Shown: one piece after another, positions 11,338-22,373 of the stretch | Numbering within the stretch: the first letter of the stretch is position 1 | Layout: each line of letters starts with the position of its first letter | NCBI GenBank assembly: GCA_910574455.1 | Contig: CAJSYZ010000009.1 | Coordinates: 1,240,001 to 1,304,000 of the forward strand | From: Trichaptum fuscoviolaceum | Taxonomy: Eukaryota; Basidiomycota; Agaricomycetes; Hymenochaetales; Trichaptaceae | DNA length: 64,000 bases | Direction: 5' to 3' | Translations under genes and position numbers: made by a program | The notes under the pieces: generated by a model | Seen by the model: the letters and a program-made list of their open reading frames with translations, nothing else | Told to the model about the DNA's origin: nothing | Database searches by the model: none

Positions 11338-13558
11338 ATGAGTTCTTCCGACAGCGATTCTGCAGCTTTCCTGCAGATTGTCTGGGACTCGCAAATAACA
11401 AATGTACGTGTACTTCTATCTGTTATTCGACGGGAAAATCTGATATTCTTTCTTGTCATGGCAGTTTATCGTTTGTTCGTACCCTTATCTTCCGATTCAA
11501 ATTTCTTGCAAATCATATTCGCAGTGTCGGCTTTTGCGGTGCTCGTATACGACGCTATTATCTCCTTCTCAGAGTACGGATATTTTGTTCTTCTATGATT
11601 CTACTCTTACTCACCGATCTGGATAGCGAGGCAAGCAAAAATGGTAACAAAAGTATCAGGGCCTTAGCTAAGGGAAAGAATAGCTGGATCTCATCTGGAA
11701 TTCGCGATGGAGCAGAGGGAAAATACTTTATCTTCTAAACCGATATCCCATAATTATCGTGACAGCTATATTGCTTCCTGGTAACTTAAGCATCTTCTCT
11801 TCGTTACTTACTTTCTCAAAATGGGGTTTGTTAGGATCAAGCAATTCATCCACTGGACTTGAAGTGAGCTTTGTGTCTCTGCTCTGCTATGTTGACATCA
11901 ACTCACGTGTTTTACCTTCATCTTCATCAGTAGTACGTTGCTCCTCTATTTACACCACCCGTTTTGCCCTGACATCAAGGCAGTTGCATTTTAAACGAGA
12001 TCATTGGTGCATGGTCAGTCGAATCCCTTTATATAAATAAGCGTATCAGTGAACAATCTTTAGGTCAATGCTCATCTTCATCTTGCCCGCACAACGTATG
12101 CTTTCCACTTCAACGTGACATCAAGCTTGAGCTAACGTCCGAGAAAGTGGTTCTCGTGTTCCGAACGCTTGCCTTATGGGAAAACAATCGTACTATGTCT
12201 GCCTTTTGTTTCATCGTCACGGGGGTAAGCATCTTCGTTTTCTCAAATGTAGTGTTACTAAATGTATCTTGTAGATCTCCGATCTTGTTATAGTGTCATC
12301 TATCATCCTCGTAGACAGGAGCATACAATGTAAGTAGCCACCCGTACTTTCCATGACTTTATCGACATTCACCGGGCTCCCATTTGGAAGTTGAAGCCCC
12401 TGTGTAAGTCGAGCTTTTCTTCGGTCACATAACTTACACTGGTCTCATATCAATGCGTCGGTAGCTTTGATCTTTCTAGCATAGGTTGCTTGAACAAGAT
12501 CAAGTCTATATCACTGCCCCTGGTCATCCCGGCATGTGCGGCCCTCATGCTCTTTGACACATTTATATTTCTCGTAACGTTACAGAAGCTTCGGGTATAT
12601 TGTAAGTATTCTCTTTTACTCGTCGGTTTCCTTGCATTTACCCTGACCAGTGAAAGAGGAAAACACGAAGGGTCAGACTCTTCGGAAAATTCTATTCCGT
12701 GATGGTGGGTTGGACTACGTACTATGAATCAATCTTACGAAGAAGCTCACAACAATAATGTAGGAATCATCTTCTACTTGATCATGCTAGGTACCCTATT
12801 CGACTTGCACATGCTAAACGGTCTTACCCTAACTGATACCCACAGCCTCGAGTGCAGCCAACCTCATTACTTATGCTACCCTACCATCGAACCGACGCGG
12901 GCTGAGTGGTGCACTCATACCTGTGCTCCGAACAGTCATGAACGTTTGTACAAATCGCATACATCTGAATCTCCGGGAAACGCATCTCCATTCTGGGCTC
13001 AACTTCATAGACTTTCCCTTTGAACATCATGGCAGAAATGGGGAGGGATCGGCTGCAGGGACTCCGTCGGCCTTGCGTTTCAGGCATACTGATTCTGAAG
13101 TCGGAATGCCCGATACGCCCCCTATACGTATCGCGGGCGAAGATGGAGCGCCCGCTTTACAAGCTGATGGCCGGACACGGGCTACTACGATGCATGCCAT
13201 CGATGTCATGCCCGCATCTCAACCCAGTTCCGATGCAGAAAATGAAGGACAAGACTTCGTACCAGTAGACTCGGACCTACGAACCAAGAGAGAGAGTCCA
13301 TTAGGCGTCAAAAAGAACCGGGTTAGACGGTTGACAGGCACTGATGAGCTGGAGCGCGTGCATAGGGGAACCAGGATGAGGCGGAGGTGAGCAGCAGTTC
13401 ATCGACGTCTTTACGAAGCTTGTCAGGTTCCTTTCGGAGATCAATGTGTCCTAACATCCTTGACTAACAGGACTCTTTATGGTGGTATTCGGCCTCCGTC
13501 TGACTCGGGCGACTCGGGTTTGAAGGACGGAAAGATTATTGAGGTCGGCGTTCAATAG
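11338..13558 (+). CDS. DUF6533-type integral membrane protein
   Basis: A many-exon gene encoding a multi-span membrane protein of the agaricomycete DUF6533 type. The first exon starts MSSSDSDSAAFLQIVWDSQ. Following exons give a helix reading FAVSAFAVLVYDAIISF, then the family hallmark LDLIWNSRW and KILYLLNRYP, then helices EKVVLVFRTLALWENN, ISDLVIVSSIIL and LVIPACAALMLFDTFIFL, and the late motif LRKILFRDGGLDY. The C-terminal tail after GLSGALIPVLRTVMN is a long hydrophilic, probably cytosolic region (about 150 residues, exon 12840-13387). A last exon from about 13471 ends at TAG 13558. Exons in the middle (about 11860-12050) are uncertain. Function is unknown; the topology (about seven helices) is receptor-like, which is inference. 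Confidence 0.8.
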
Positions 13559-13972
13559 ACATTAGCGTTCTTCATAAATTCGATCGCAAAATGATCTCGT
13601 TTTTTGTTGACAATCCACGTCCAAAGCTTAATGAACCCATTCGACGCCATGTATACCGATTATACAATTTGGATGATAACGATGTTCGCAGCGAGGTTTA
13701 TATATATAATTTATTTATCTCGAACAATGTCTTCTTTTAGCTAAGAGTGACACAAGATATACAGCGTACGAATTTTCTTTTAAGAATACAGAACACTCAA
13801 CAAAGAATACAAAGCGTACATCATACATTATTCTTGGGCCTTCAAAAAGACGAAGACAGTTCCAAGATCAAGAACGAAGGCGATAAAATAATAAGCAGGA
13901 CATCGGAGCAAGAAAACCTAGGCTAGCAAAGCAATAGCTTGAAGCGATGATCAAAGATCTCGTAACTCATCT
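13559..13972. other. convergent 3' spacer
   Basis: 414 AT-rich bases between two converging genes, including several TATATA/AATAAA-like words (for example around 13695-13715 and 13885) suited to 3'-end processing. No open frame of interest was seen. Confidence 0.55.
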
Positions 13973-15275
13973 TCATGCAACAATCTTCTTCCGCTTTGCG
14001 CCTCTCTCGTTATCGCCTGCCTCCTCTACGCCATCTTCTGGAGCAGTCATTTCCGGACTCGCACGCTTCTTTCCTACTGCGCTGTCTCCTTTGGTTGCGA
14101 GTTCCTGACGAAGCTGAATTAGCTCGGCCTCAACGGCCTCCTTCGCCCGACGCTCCTCTTCCCATGCTCGCCTGACTTCTTCTAGCTGCGCCTGCAGATC
14201 GCCCATCGCCTGGTCCATGAGCAGCTTCTCCAATGTCCACTTCTCGATATTACGGGCTTCATTTTCCTTCAGATGATGGATATATTGAACCGCGCGGCTC
14301 AGAACTGCCCCCTTCGCCTTCTCGCCTGACCCATTCGGCACGATGCGTGCAAGCTCGTTGATGCCTTCATTGATGTTACCGCGCCGGCGACGTTCTACCT
14401 CCTTGTGGTTGTCCTTGCGCTGACGGGCCCATTCCTCGCTGCCCATCGCCAGGCCGTTGACGGTCGGTGGGCCTGCCCTCCTACGCCCGGACGATATTTT
14501 ATCAGGCGTGATAACTGCACCTTGGGCAGGTGTCGATCCATTTTGTTGGTCTTCAGCACTTGGTGCTGGATTTTGGGACAGTCCGAGATTCGGAGGGCCA
14601 AGTGGATGGGAGTTTGGCCCGGCATCAGACGTCATTCCGAGCGTTGGGGGGCCACGCGGATGGGAGTTAGGCCCTGGTTCAGGTCCTTGAAGAGCAGGAT
14701 GTATGTTAGAATTGGCTGAACCATTCTGTCCGAAGACAACTTGTTGATTTGATCCACCTTGAACAGGTCCAGACGCCTGAGCGAGATTCGAGAGGATCTC
14801 TGCTGCTTCTTTGCCCTGGTCGGCCGCAAGCTGCTATGAGGTAAAGGTCCGTCAGAGCCTAGTAAGAAAATTGACGGCAAAACGACGAAGATTTCATCTA
14901 TTTACTAACACATAGCGATCCACATTACGCCTCAAGCCCAGACTGATGCGAGACGAGAGAGGTCAATGGACGTGCTCCAATACTCATCAACGAAAAGATT
15001 CAAAGCAAAAAGGAGACAGGAAGATCGACAAGAGGCCCCGACGGAGGTATAGAAGTGCTCACTTTGTTGAAGACATCAGGCAGATGTCGAAGAAGAGACA
15101 TGAGCTGCTGGGGGTCGATGTTGCTCAGCTGGGCTGCAGCCCCCGTGGCAGCGGCAACAGCCTGCAGGGTTTCAAGTGCTGGTTGAGCCGAGGTTGTCTG
15201 TACCGGTGCCGAGGACTGCGGTTGTGTATGCGGTTGTGTTTGCGCTTGCGTATTAGTCGAGATAGAGGTCGACAT
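13973..15275 (-). CDS. cbf1: CBF1-type bHLH transcription factor
   Basis: Two exons (15275-15063 and 14833-13973) encode 357 residues. The N-terminal third is Gln/Ala/Thr-rich (SISTNTQAQTQ...). The middle is Pro/Gly/Asn-rich and contains an internal repeat (GPNSHPRGPPTLG / GPNSHPLGPPNLG). Residues about 190-245 form a basic helix-loop-helix: EEWARQRKDNHKEVERRRRG, then NINEGINELARIVP and KGAVLSRAVQYIHHL. The His-Glu-Arg of the basic region is the E-box (CACGTG) reading set. A leucine-zipper-like coiled coil follows (about 255-320), then a KKRAS...KRKK nuclear signal. In yeast and other fungi Cbf1 acts at centromeres and in sulfur-gene control. The assignment rests on the basic region and is firm at family level. 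Confidence 0.88.
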
Positions 15276-15504
15276 ATTATCGATATGCCGCCCGGCGGAG
15301 CAGTAGGTGCGATCAGACAGGGGTTGGACAGTCGGGTGCCCGCAGGATTACTTTAATGTGCTTTATTGTCCAAGAAACAGTCGATACAGTCGTTGTCGCT
15401 GTCCACAATGAGCGCGTCGAGCTCGTTAATGTCTGGCGAGGCGGCGAGGAAACGTGATTGATCACGAGATGGGGGAGGTCACGAAAAAGTCATGCGTTCG
15501 CCCA

Positions 15505-15512
15505 TTTATATA
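15505..15512 (-). promoter_or_regulatory. TATA box, probably for the CBF1-type gene
   Basis: The minus strand reads TATATAAA 230 bases upstream of the CBF1-type start codon. It is a typical distance for a gene with a moderately long 5' leader. Confidence 0.4.
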
Positions 15513-15713
15513 GCCACGCAGCCAGCGGAGTTTCAAGTTGTCGGAGCTTCAAATATGGCGATCTTCGCCACACCACCTTTGATTTCAGTATTTTCACTGG
15601 TTACAATAACTTATACAGAGCATAAAAAAAGCGAATAGTATTGATGTCCATAGAGTTCCAAAGGTTACGAATAAAAAAGGATGGAGAAATTGAACTGTTC
15701 GTGTGCACTTATT

Positions 15714-17600
15714 CTAAATCATGAAAGGGATCGAAAGGGCACTGCCGACGATTACTGGCCAGGGAACACTGTATCCGCGAAGGCCTGCGTTTGCGCTCTT
15801 CGATCCGCAGAGCCCCGACCCCGTTAGAGCAGATGAAGGAAGGAGAACCTTAAGAGTCGTTGTCAGCTATAATACGAAAGTTATGTAAATGGGAAGCTTA
15901 CCATTGGTGCCCCTCCAGAAGAGCTCGTGCTTATGCCTGCATTTCCATCTGTCTTCACAGTTTTACAGCTGAGTACGTCAACCAGATCCTGGTTTGGAGT
16001 GTAGCCCGAGACCGCTGAGCTAATGCTCCATGTCGGCGTCGATGAGCTGCCACCATTGGAGAGCAAAGCGAGCATAGGTGGCTTTGAAATAGCGAGTGTG
16101 TTCTGAGTTACTAAGGGAAAGACCATCTGATAGAAGTATGAGCTGTAGATCATTTTGTAAATGCTAAGCTGTTATTTACCGAGGTATTGTGGAACGAACT
16201 CGAAGCTTTAGCTGCAGCTTTGCGTGCCGAGTTCAGGGTGGTGGCGTGCAATACAAGAGGCTTGGAAGTATCATAACCTGACGTCCAGAGTCTAAAAGAT
16301 AGAGTCAGGATACTGTACGACTTGAATGCCAGTCATGCTTACGCCTCACGGTTGTTCGGATCTCCGTTACCATTGAAGTTTTGCTCTTGGCCGTAGTATA
16401 CGATCGGGATGCCGTCAGTGACAAAGTTCCATGTCATGGCGTTTTTGACGAGCTGAAACCGACATAAATGAGAGAAGAGAAGTGACGGGAATGGTGTCTT
16501 ACAGCTTGATCCTGAGTTATAGACTGGAATCGTGGCTGATCCTGGTTCTCCATAAACGATCCGGTATTGAATGCACCGGTCTTGTACTTTGACTGCGTTT
16601 GTGAAGCGCTATCCTGAAGCGCAGAAAGATTTCCAGATGTAGATCCACTGCGAAAAAAAAATCAGTAAGAGAAAAGACAAAAGAAATAAAGAAACCCACA
16701 ATGCAGAGGTGAGGACGAAATAGTCCGGATAGTCAAGAACGCTGTCGATTACCTCTGGGCGTGAAATGTATTAGATATCTCTATGTAAACTGGCGGGAAG
16801 TAGTTTGACTCACGGGTGTAGGGAGCGGCATAGTTTGTATCATTGATAAGGACTTCTCCAAGGGTGAAGACGCTTGCATTGCTGGCAAATCCAGGCCAGA
16901 AATCCTTCCGGATATGCTTGACGGTATCGATGCGCAGGCCATCCACCGAGTAGTTGCTCACCAAGCCTTTGATCCAATTATTCATCGTGTCCACGACTGC
17001 CTGATCCTCCGTGTCAACGTCCGGCAGGGGCACATTGTTATCACCGAGCCAGCACTGCTCTACATCTGTCTGGTTGTTGTAATCTGAGATGAAACAGAAG
17101 GAATGGAAATCCTGCTGAACGCCGAACGGCTCGAGCGCCCCGTAGTTCACGCTCTGTGGCGCCTGGGCGGCAGCGAAATGATTCACGACGACATCAAGCA
17201 TGAGGAACATGCTTCGCTTGTGCAAGGCATCGCTGAGGGCCTTGAGGTCGTCTGCGGACCCAAAGTGCGAGTTCAACGAATTAATGTCCGCAGTCCAATA
17301 GCCGTGGTACGCCTGTCCGTAGGCAGTCTGGTCCTCAATGTTCTTTACGACAGGCGATATCCAGACTGCATCAAAGCCCATGCCTTGAATGTAGTCCAAC
17401 TTCTTGATTACGCCTTGCCATGTACCACCACAGTACTGACGAGCTGTGGCATTGCATGAAGGACTTGACCCGTCTGCGAGTGCAAATCGGTCCGTCACGA
17501 GCTGGTAGATCGACCGTGATCGCCACTCGTCAGCAGTAGCTGCGAGTCCGGAGAGTATGAAGGTATTTTGCAGCAGCAGGGCTAGGGGAAGATAGCGCAT
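15714..17600 (-). CDS. secreted GH13 alpha-amylase-like enzyme, possibly GPI-anchored
   Basis: Begins with a signal peptide (MRYLPLALLLQNTFILSG), followed directly by the GH13 barrel (WRSRSIYQLVTDRFAL). The first coding exon runs to about 16815. Later exons contain VIDSVLDYPDYFVLTSA, FVTDGIPIVYYGQEQ and a C-terminal beta domain. Conserved regions are visible: I DVVVNH, II GLRIDTVKH (Asp nucleophile) and III FTLGEV (Glu acid/base). Region IV reads MENQDQPRF: the near-invariant His of the usual NHD motif is Gln, while the catalytic Asp is kept. The last exon (15844-15714) ends in a Ser/Gly-rich stretch and a hydrophobic tail (PVIVGSALSIPF), resembling a GPI-attachment signal. That tail and the region IV change recall fungal wall-bound alpha-glucanotransferases, so transferase activity is an alternative to starch hydrolysis. 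Confidence 0.88.
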
Positions 17601-18528
17601 CTTTTCGGAGGCCCCGGGTCGATGATTTCAGTGAAAGACTTGCTTAACAGGTCTGCCCTTTTCTACCCTGGCGGGAGACTGGAAGGAGGTACTTTGGCGT
17701 GTGGCGAGCTGAGCTAGAGTTGCAGCAGTGAAGACTTCCTGAGTCTCGTTTGTCTAAAGGAGTGTCGAAGTCGGTGATAAGAGAACGTTAGGGATGGAAG
17801 ATGGTGGCGAAAGGAAAAGTTAGTCGACTACAGAACTAGGACTGGACTTTCACAGCGGCGTCTAGCTGCCGTTGCGAAGTTTCAAAGTATTTGACGGTCG
17901 CATTAGTGGTCAATGATGGACACCTGTCCTGTCCTGGCCTGGCGCCTTCATCATGCCGCTCATTCTTGCTTACAGCGTGCCGAAAAAGCCTTCCGTGACC
18001 TCATATTCCTGTTCGCTAGCTGTCTTTTTGGCTCTAGAAGCAAGAAAAACGCAAAAATACGAATGAGGGTTGAAATCTTCGGCAGGTAGTATGTAAGTGT
18101 TTGAAAAGTAGGGACGCTCGGCAACTTGAAGTAGAGAAAGTGCCTGAGACCTACGAGCACAGCCACTCGCAGGCACCGCCAACTCCAACGGAAACCGACC
18201 TTGTCTTCAAGATCTGCCAGTGCAAGAAACGGATTCATTACTTTTTGTACAGGAGAAGCAATTGCACTCCAAAGCTTGGAAGAACTGTTTTATTTTGCTT
18301 CGAAGAAACACTTCGGAAAAGTAATTTCAGCCCTTCCGCATTTTCATAAAAGTGTTCTAAGCTTCACACAACAAGTGACATAGGGCGCGAGATCATTGAT
18401 CAAGAACATGTCGACATACGTATCATTGACATGGCATGCATAGGGAAGACTGACTATGCTTTTAGAACACAATGAAGGGAAAGCATCTATCCTATCATAT
18501 AGATTCACACACAAACGAGAAAATGCCC
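17601..18528. other. intergenic, amylase promoter and Rps22 3' flank
   Basis: About 0.93 kb. The part next to the amylase start is the presumed promoter. The small frames at 17960-18380 have no recognisable motif. No TATA consensus was found close to the amylase start. Confidence 0.5.
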
Positions 18529-19124
18529 TTAGTAAACATAGCCGAGGAGCTTGCCACCAACATTCTTCCGGCGAGCCTCCTCGTGGTCGAGAATACCAGA
18601 AGAGGTGGTCTGTACGAATGGTTTAAAAGAGAGGGAAAAAATCATAGTCAAAACCCATACAATCCTAAAATTACGGGAAAAAATGCTTACGAGGATGATG
18701 ATTCCGAACCCACGAGAAGGGAGGAGCAAGTTGACCCAGGACTCAATCTGGGTGACCTGCACATTGAAACGGGGCGAGATGACACCAGTCTTGTTTAGAC
18801 GGCCATTGAGTTGTACAACAATCTTCCCAGAACGATGGTCATCGATAAGCTCAAACTCTCCGATGTAGCCTGTTGTACCCCAGTACATGAACTTGTTAGT
18901 CCTTGATGGCTAAAGAGACAAGACTCCAGAAAACGTACCATGACGCTGCATCACGCTCAAAAATTTCACGACGACCTTCGAGGAAGGGCGAATGAGGACT
19001 TGACGCTTGCCCTTGCGTTCAGCATTGACAATATTGTTCTATATTCAATCGCGATGAGTCCAGGTGTACCAGATAAAAATAATCAACGTACGAGGCAGTC
19101 GTTGAGGACAGATATGCGAACCAT
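18529..19124 (-). CDS. rps22: small ribosomal subunit protein uS8 (Rps22/S15a)
   Basis: Four exons (19124-19092, 19038-18939, 18869-18691, 18609-18529) join to exactly 130 residues, the standard length of the eukaryotic protein. The start [15 protein letters not shown], the central [20 protein letters not shown] and the end [18 protein letters not shown] are near-universal. It is a structural component of the cytosolic 40S subunit that contacts 18S rRNA. The first intron lies after codon 11, a common pattern in fungal ribosomal protein genes. This is a dependable housekeeping anchor for the left part of the window. Confidence 0.98.
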
Positions 19125-19733
19125 CTTGAACTGGTTGGTAGATTTTAGGGATTAGGTGTAAAGCTACAGAAACAAGGAGTAAGCAAAGGGAAAGCTCGGC
19201 TTTGAGTGTCGTACTACAAAAAGTACGAGTCAAAGCGGAGCACACCTTCAACAACAGCGACCACGATATTGAGCGAGCTTGAAGACAACACTATAACTTT
19301 GATTCTACACAAAAAATAGCCATGTATACTTACATAATTAAGCTGGTACTGTACAGTTCCAGCACCGTGGGCACACTTTTCCTGTATCGCAGACCATTGC
19401 AATCCGCTTACGTAACGATATGACCTATTTATTCCTTATTGTGACTTATGTGGCGATGAAGTTTTGAGGAATTGGTATGTTTGATTTCCGAGTTCAAAGA
19501 TATTTTACATTCTAATCTGATCACAGATCATCGAATGCCGCAGAGCAAGCGCTAATTGACTACGCTAACAGTACAGCGAATATGAGGTCCACGGCAAGGA
19601 GAAGGGTGGGTATCATCAATGAGCAGACGCCCGGACTGCACGATTAGACAGAACGATACTATGGGATAATAAACAAAATGCTGCAGTAAAAGCGAGGTCC
19701 ACAAATAACCGAAAAAAATCCACACCAGCCCTT
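19125..19733. other. intergenic, Rps22 promoter side
   Basis: About 0.6 kb upstream of the ribosomal protein gene and downstream of the DUF7729 gene. No coding signal was recognised. It should hold the Rps22 promoter. Confidence 0.5.
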
Positions 19734-21137
19734 CTACAGGAGGGCAACAACACCTGCAGCGACTGCTGCGAGGAGAGTGCCAAAGGACGCCACTTGATCA
19801 ACGCGGACGTTGGACGCAGCGCTAATGAGACCATTCGAAAGACCACCAGCAGCCTGCACGGCACCGCTCATAAAGGACGAGCCACAAACGCTGGTGACAC
19901 CGTTGTAAAGTGCGGTTTGTCCACCGAGTATGGGCGAGTTGGAAAGACCAGGTGCATACGGGATGTCCTGCTCGAAGTCGATGTACGCCAACAAGACCGA
20001 ACGCGTGCAAGCTGTGCAAAGCTTGCTGGAGTCAGTCGAAGGGGTAAGGAGAAGGAAGGGAAGGCCGGTCGTGCGGAATGTCGTTGTGTTGGGGATCAGA
20101 GCAGCAGTCACATTCTGTACGACAGTCGCCCGGCGCGTGAGTGTCGATCCAGACTGTTCGACAAGATTGTTCTTGAGCAGCTCGAACGTGTCCGTGGTCG
20201 AAGAGACAGATTTGGAACCAGTCGTGGAATTCGACGAACCGGTGCTGATCTGAGTTACGCAGTAATTGCCGCTGTCGTCCTTCGTGCACGCTGCCGCCTT
20301 GAAAGGCACGATTGCGTATAGCACGTCATATAAACGGATGATATCCGTATTCGAGCTGGTGCCCGACAATTCGGCTGAGCAGGCTGAGTAGAACTGCGTA
20401 AGCTGGGAGCGAATAGTCGAGTCTGAGCAGGTCGTAGTTGAGGAGCAGAGTTGGCTCAAGGCTGACGTAACATCAGCCGTTGTCGGATTCGTGCTCGAGG
20501 AGCCAGAAGGACCGAATTGCGAAGTCGCGGAGATGATTGGCTTGAGGCACGACGTGATGGTCGAGTTGTCGTTCAGGTTAGTCAAAAAGGTCGTGCAGGA
20601 CGAGCTAATCCCAGTTGGAATGAGTGGGCTACCCGTTGCAGTTGGTGTCGCTGCAGACGAGGACTGCACAAAAAGCAAAAAGTCAGCGTCCAACCAAACT
20701 AACAGATGTGAGAGAAAGGCTGGAATGCAGCAAAGAACAGGACAGGTAAACCTCGTTTCGGCTATGTAAGCCATGTTGGCAGAATGTAAACTGGGTAGGA
20801 TCCAGCTCGCATGGCCGGGCGTGAGTATGGTACAATTGACAGCAGTTGTAAGTCGTCTCAACTCCGATGTGAATGCCTCTCAATACAAGTTGCATTTACG
20901 AGTAGATGATTGCAGCACTTGCTTGGGCGCTATCTTCCGACAATCAGTCGCCGATCCCTCCAACACAACTCTAACCACATCCTCGAGGCCTGCTGACAGT
21001 GCCGATCGTACGAGACCATTTCGAGCCACAAGAAAGGGGTTCCACTGTGCCACATAAACAAACGAACAAGTACTCACTGATGCTGCCTGAACTGCGGCGG
21101 CGGACGCGACGGCGGTAACAAAAAGGAAGGACTTCAT
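19734..21137 (-). CDS. secreted, probably GPI-anchored DUF7729 protein
   Basis: Exon 1 (21137-21078) encodes a clean signal peptide, MKSFLFVTAVASAAAVQAAS. Exon 2 (20663-19734) encodes the remaining 309 residues in frame. The body is Ser/Thr-rich with conserved Cys: SSCTTFLTNLND, then QLCSSTTTCSDSTIRSQL, FYSACSAEL and CTKDDSGNYC. These fit the basidiomycete DUF7729 family. The C-terminus (VDQVASFGTLLAAVAAGVVA) is a hydrophobic tail typical of a GPI signal, implying a wall or membrane location. Function is unknown. The 414-nt first intron is unusually long. An alternative start at 20772 in a frame open into exon 2 would give a different, weaker leader. The minus strand carries ATATAA about 135 nt upstream of the start. 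Confidence 0.82.
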
Positions 21138-22373
21138 CGTGGTGACGACTTTAGTGGGGGGAAAGCAAAGAGCGTAGGGGTTTTTGAACGTCGGAGACGT
21201 GCGGTAACAACGAGGGCGGGGTCGTGAGGGTAAGAAGAAAAAGGGGAAACAAAGAAACCTGAGGGCGGCTTATATCATCTTATTTGTCCATCTGCCATTC
21301 TTGGCATCACTACAAACACTGCCAGTGTCGCGCCATAAATGGCATCTTGATGGCTGACAGGGTGGCAAAATCGCATAAAATTTCTTCAAGTCCAGCCTCA
21401 ATGTCGACATTGAGGGTAGTAAAATATCCTCAAGATTCTGGACTCTCAACTCCATTCTCCTTCTGTTCCTCGTTTTGAGTTATTTTGCACCTGTTTACCA
21501 TCCGGGGCCCTCGTGTTGACCAACTTTGATCGTTGTTCGTCGTGCGGGAAACACATGGCCGCATGGGAATACACAAATCAAACGGTCTCAGGGCCCGAAG
21601 GACCGCAGACTGAAGTCGAAGTGCGTTCGGCCGTACAATTTGTTGAGAATTGAGAAGTTCATGTATGAGAGAAGATGGCAGACCTTCATTTATACTGTAA
21701 GGTAAGTAAGCATGTCGCTCGATAGCACACTACTTTTAATCATAAAAATTTTAATCTTAATTCATGAAGCACTCTGAAGGTGGTTAGCGCCATCATGATG
21801 GCAAGTACTAGTAGTAAATTGTCTCTATTCTTGAGATTGACAATGATGCACTAATGCAATCAATAAACACCCCACATGCAAAACCCGCCGAATGGCAGAA
21901 ACTCAAGTATCACTTCCATGCCCCTCAGTCATGCCTACAATGATTGTGCTGGGATGGGAGACAACATAACAATGCCCTCGCCTTTTACTAGGGCATTCCG
22001 TGTATCACTTCCATAACATAGCACTCAATAATCTTTGGATAAACAAGAGTCATTCGTTGACTCAACTCTTCTGTTTTTTTTTTTCGTTTTCTACCGAGGC
22101 TTCAATTCACTTTTCTCATATGGAAGTCCCTTACATGAACGGTAATCTTCAATAAACATCATTTGGATGATCAATAAATTATACTTTTCATATTTACAAT
22201 GAACTTGAAACGGCTTTTGTATAGAAAATTTCAGGGTTTCGTATCCTTGGTTTTCAGTGCTCGCACAAATTAAAGACTCTCGAAAAAAGAAAATTGTCGG
22301 AATCCTCAACCACCTGCTCTAATACTGTTGTTCTCTCTTTCATGAGCTCGAGTCTCACCTCCTTTGCCTCCCG
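21138..22373. other. intergenic, no gene seen
   Basis: 1.2 kb with AT-rich stretches (21730-21860 and 22070-22200) and no supported coding frame. It contains the DUF7729 promoter and the 3' flank of the DUF4246 gene. Confidence 0.55.
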
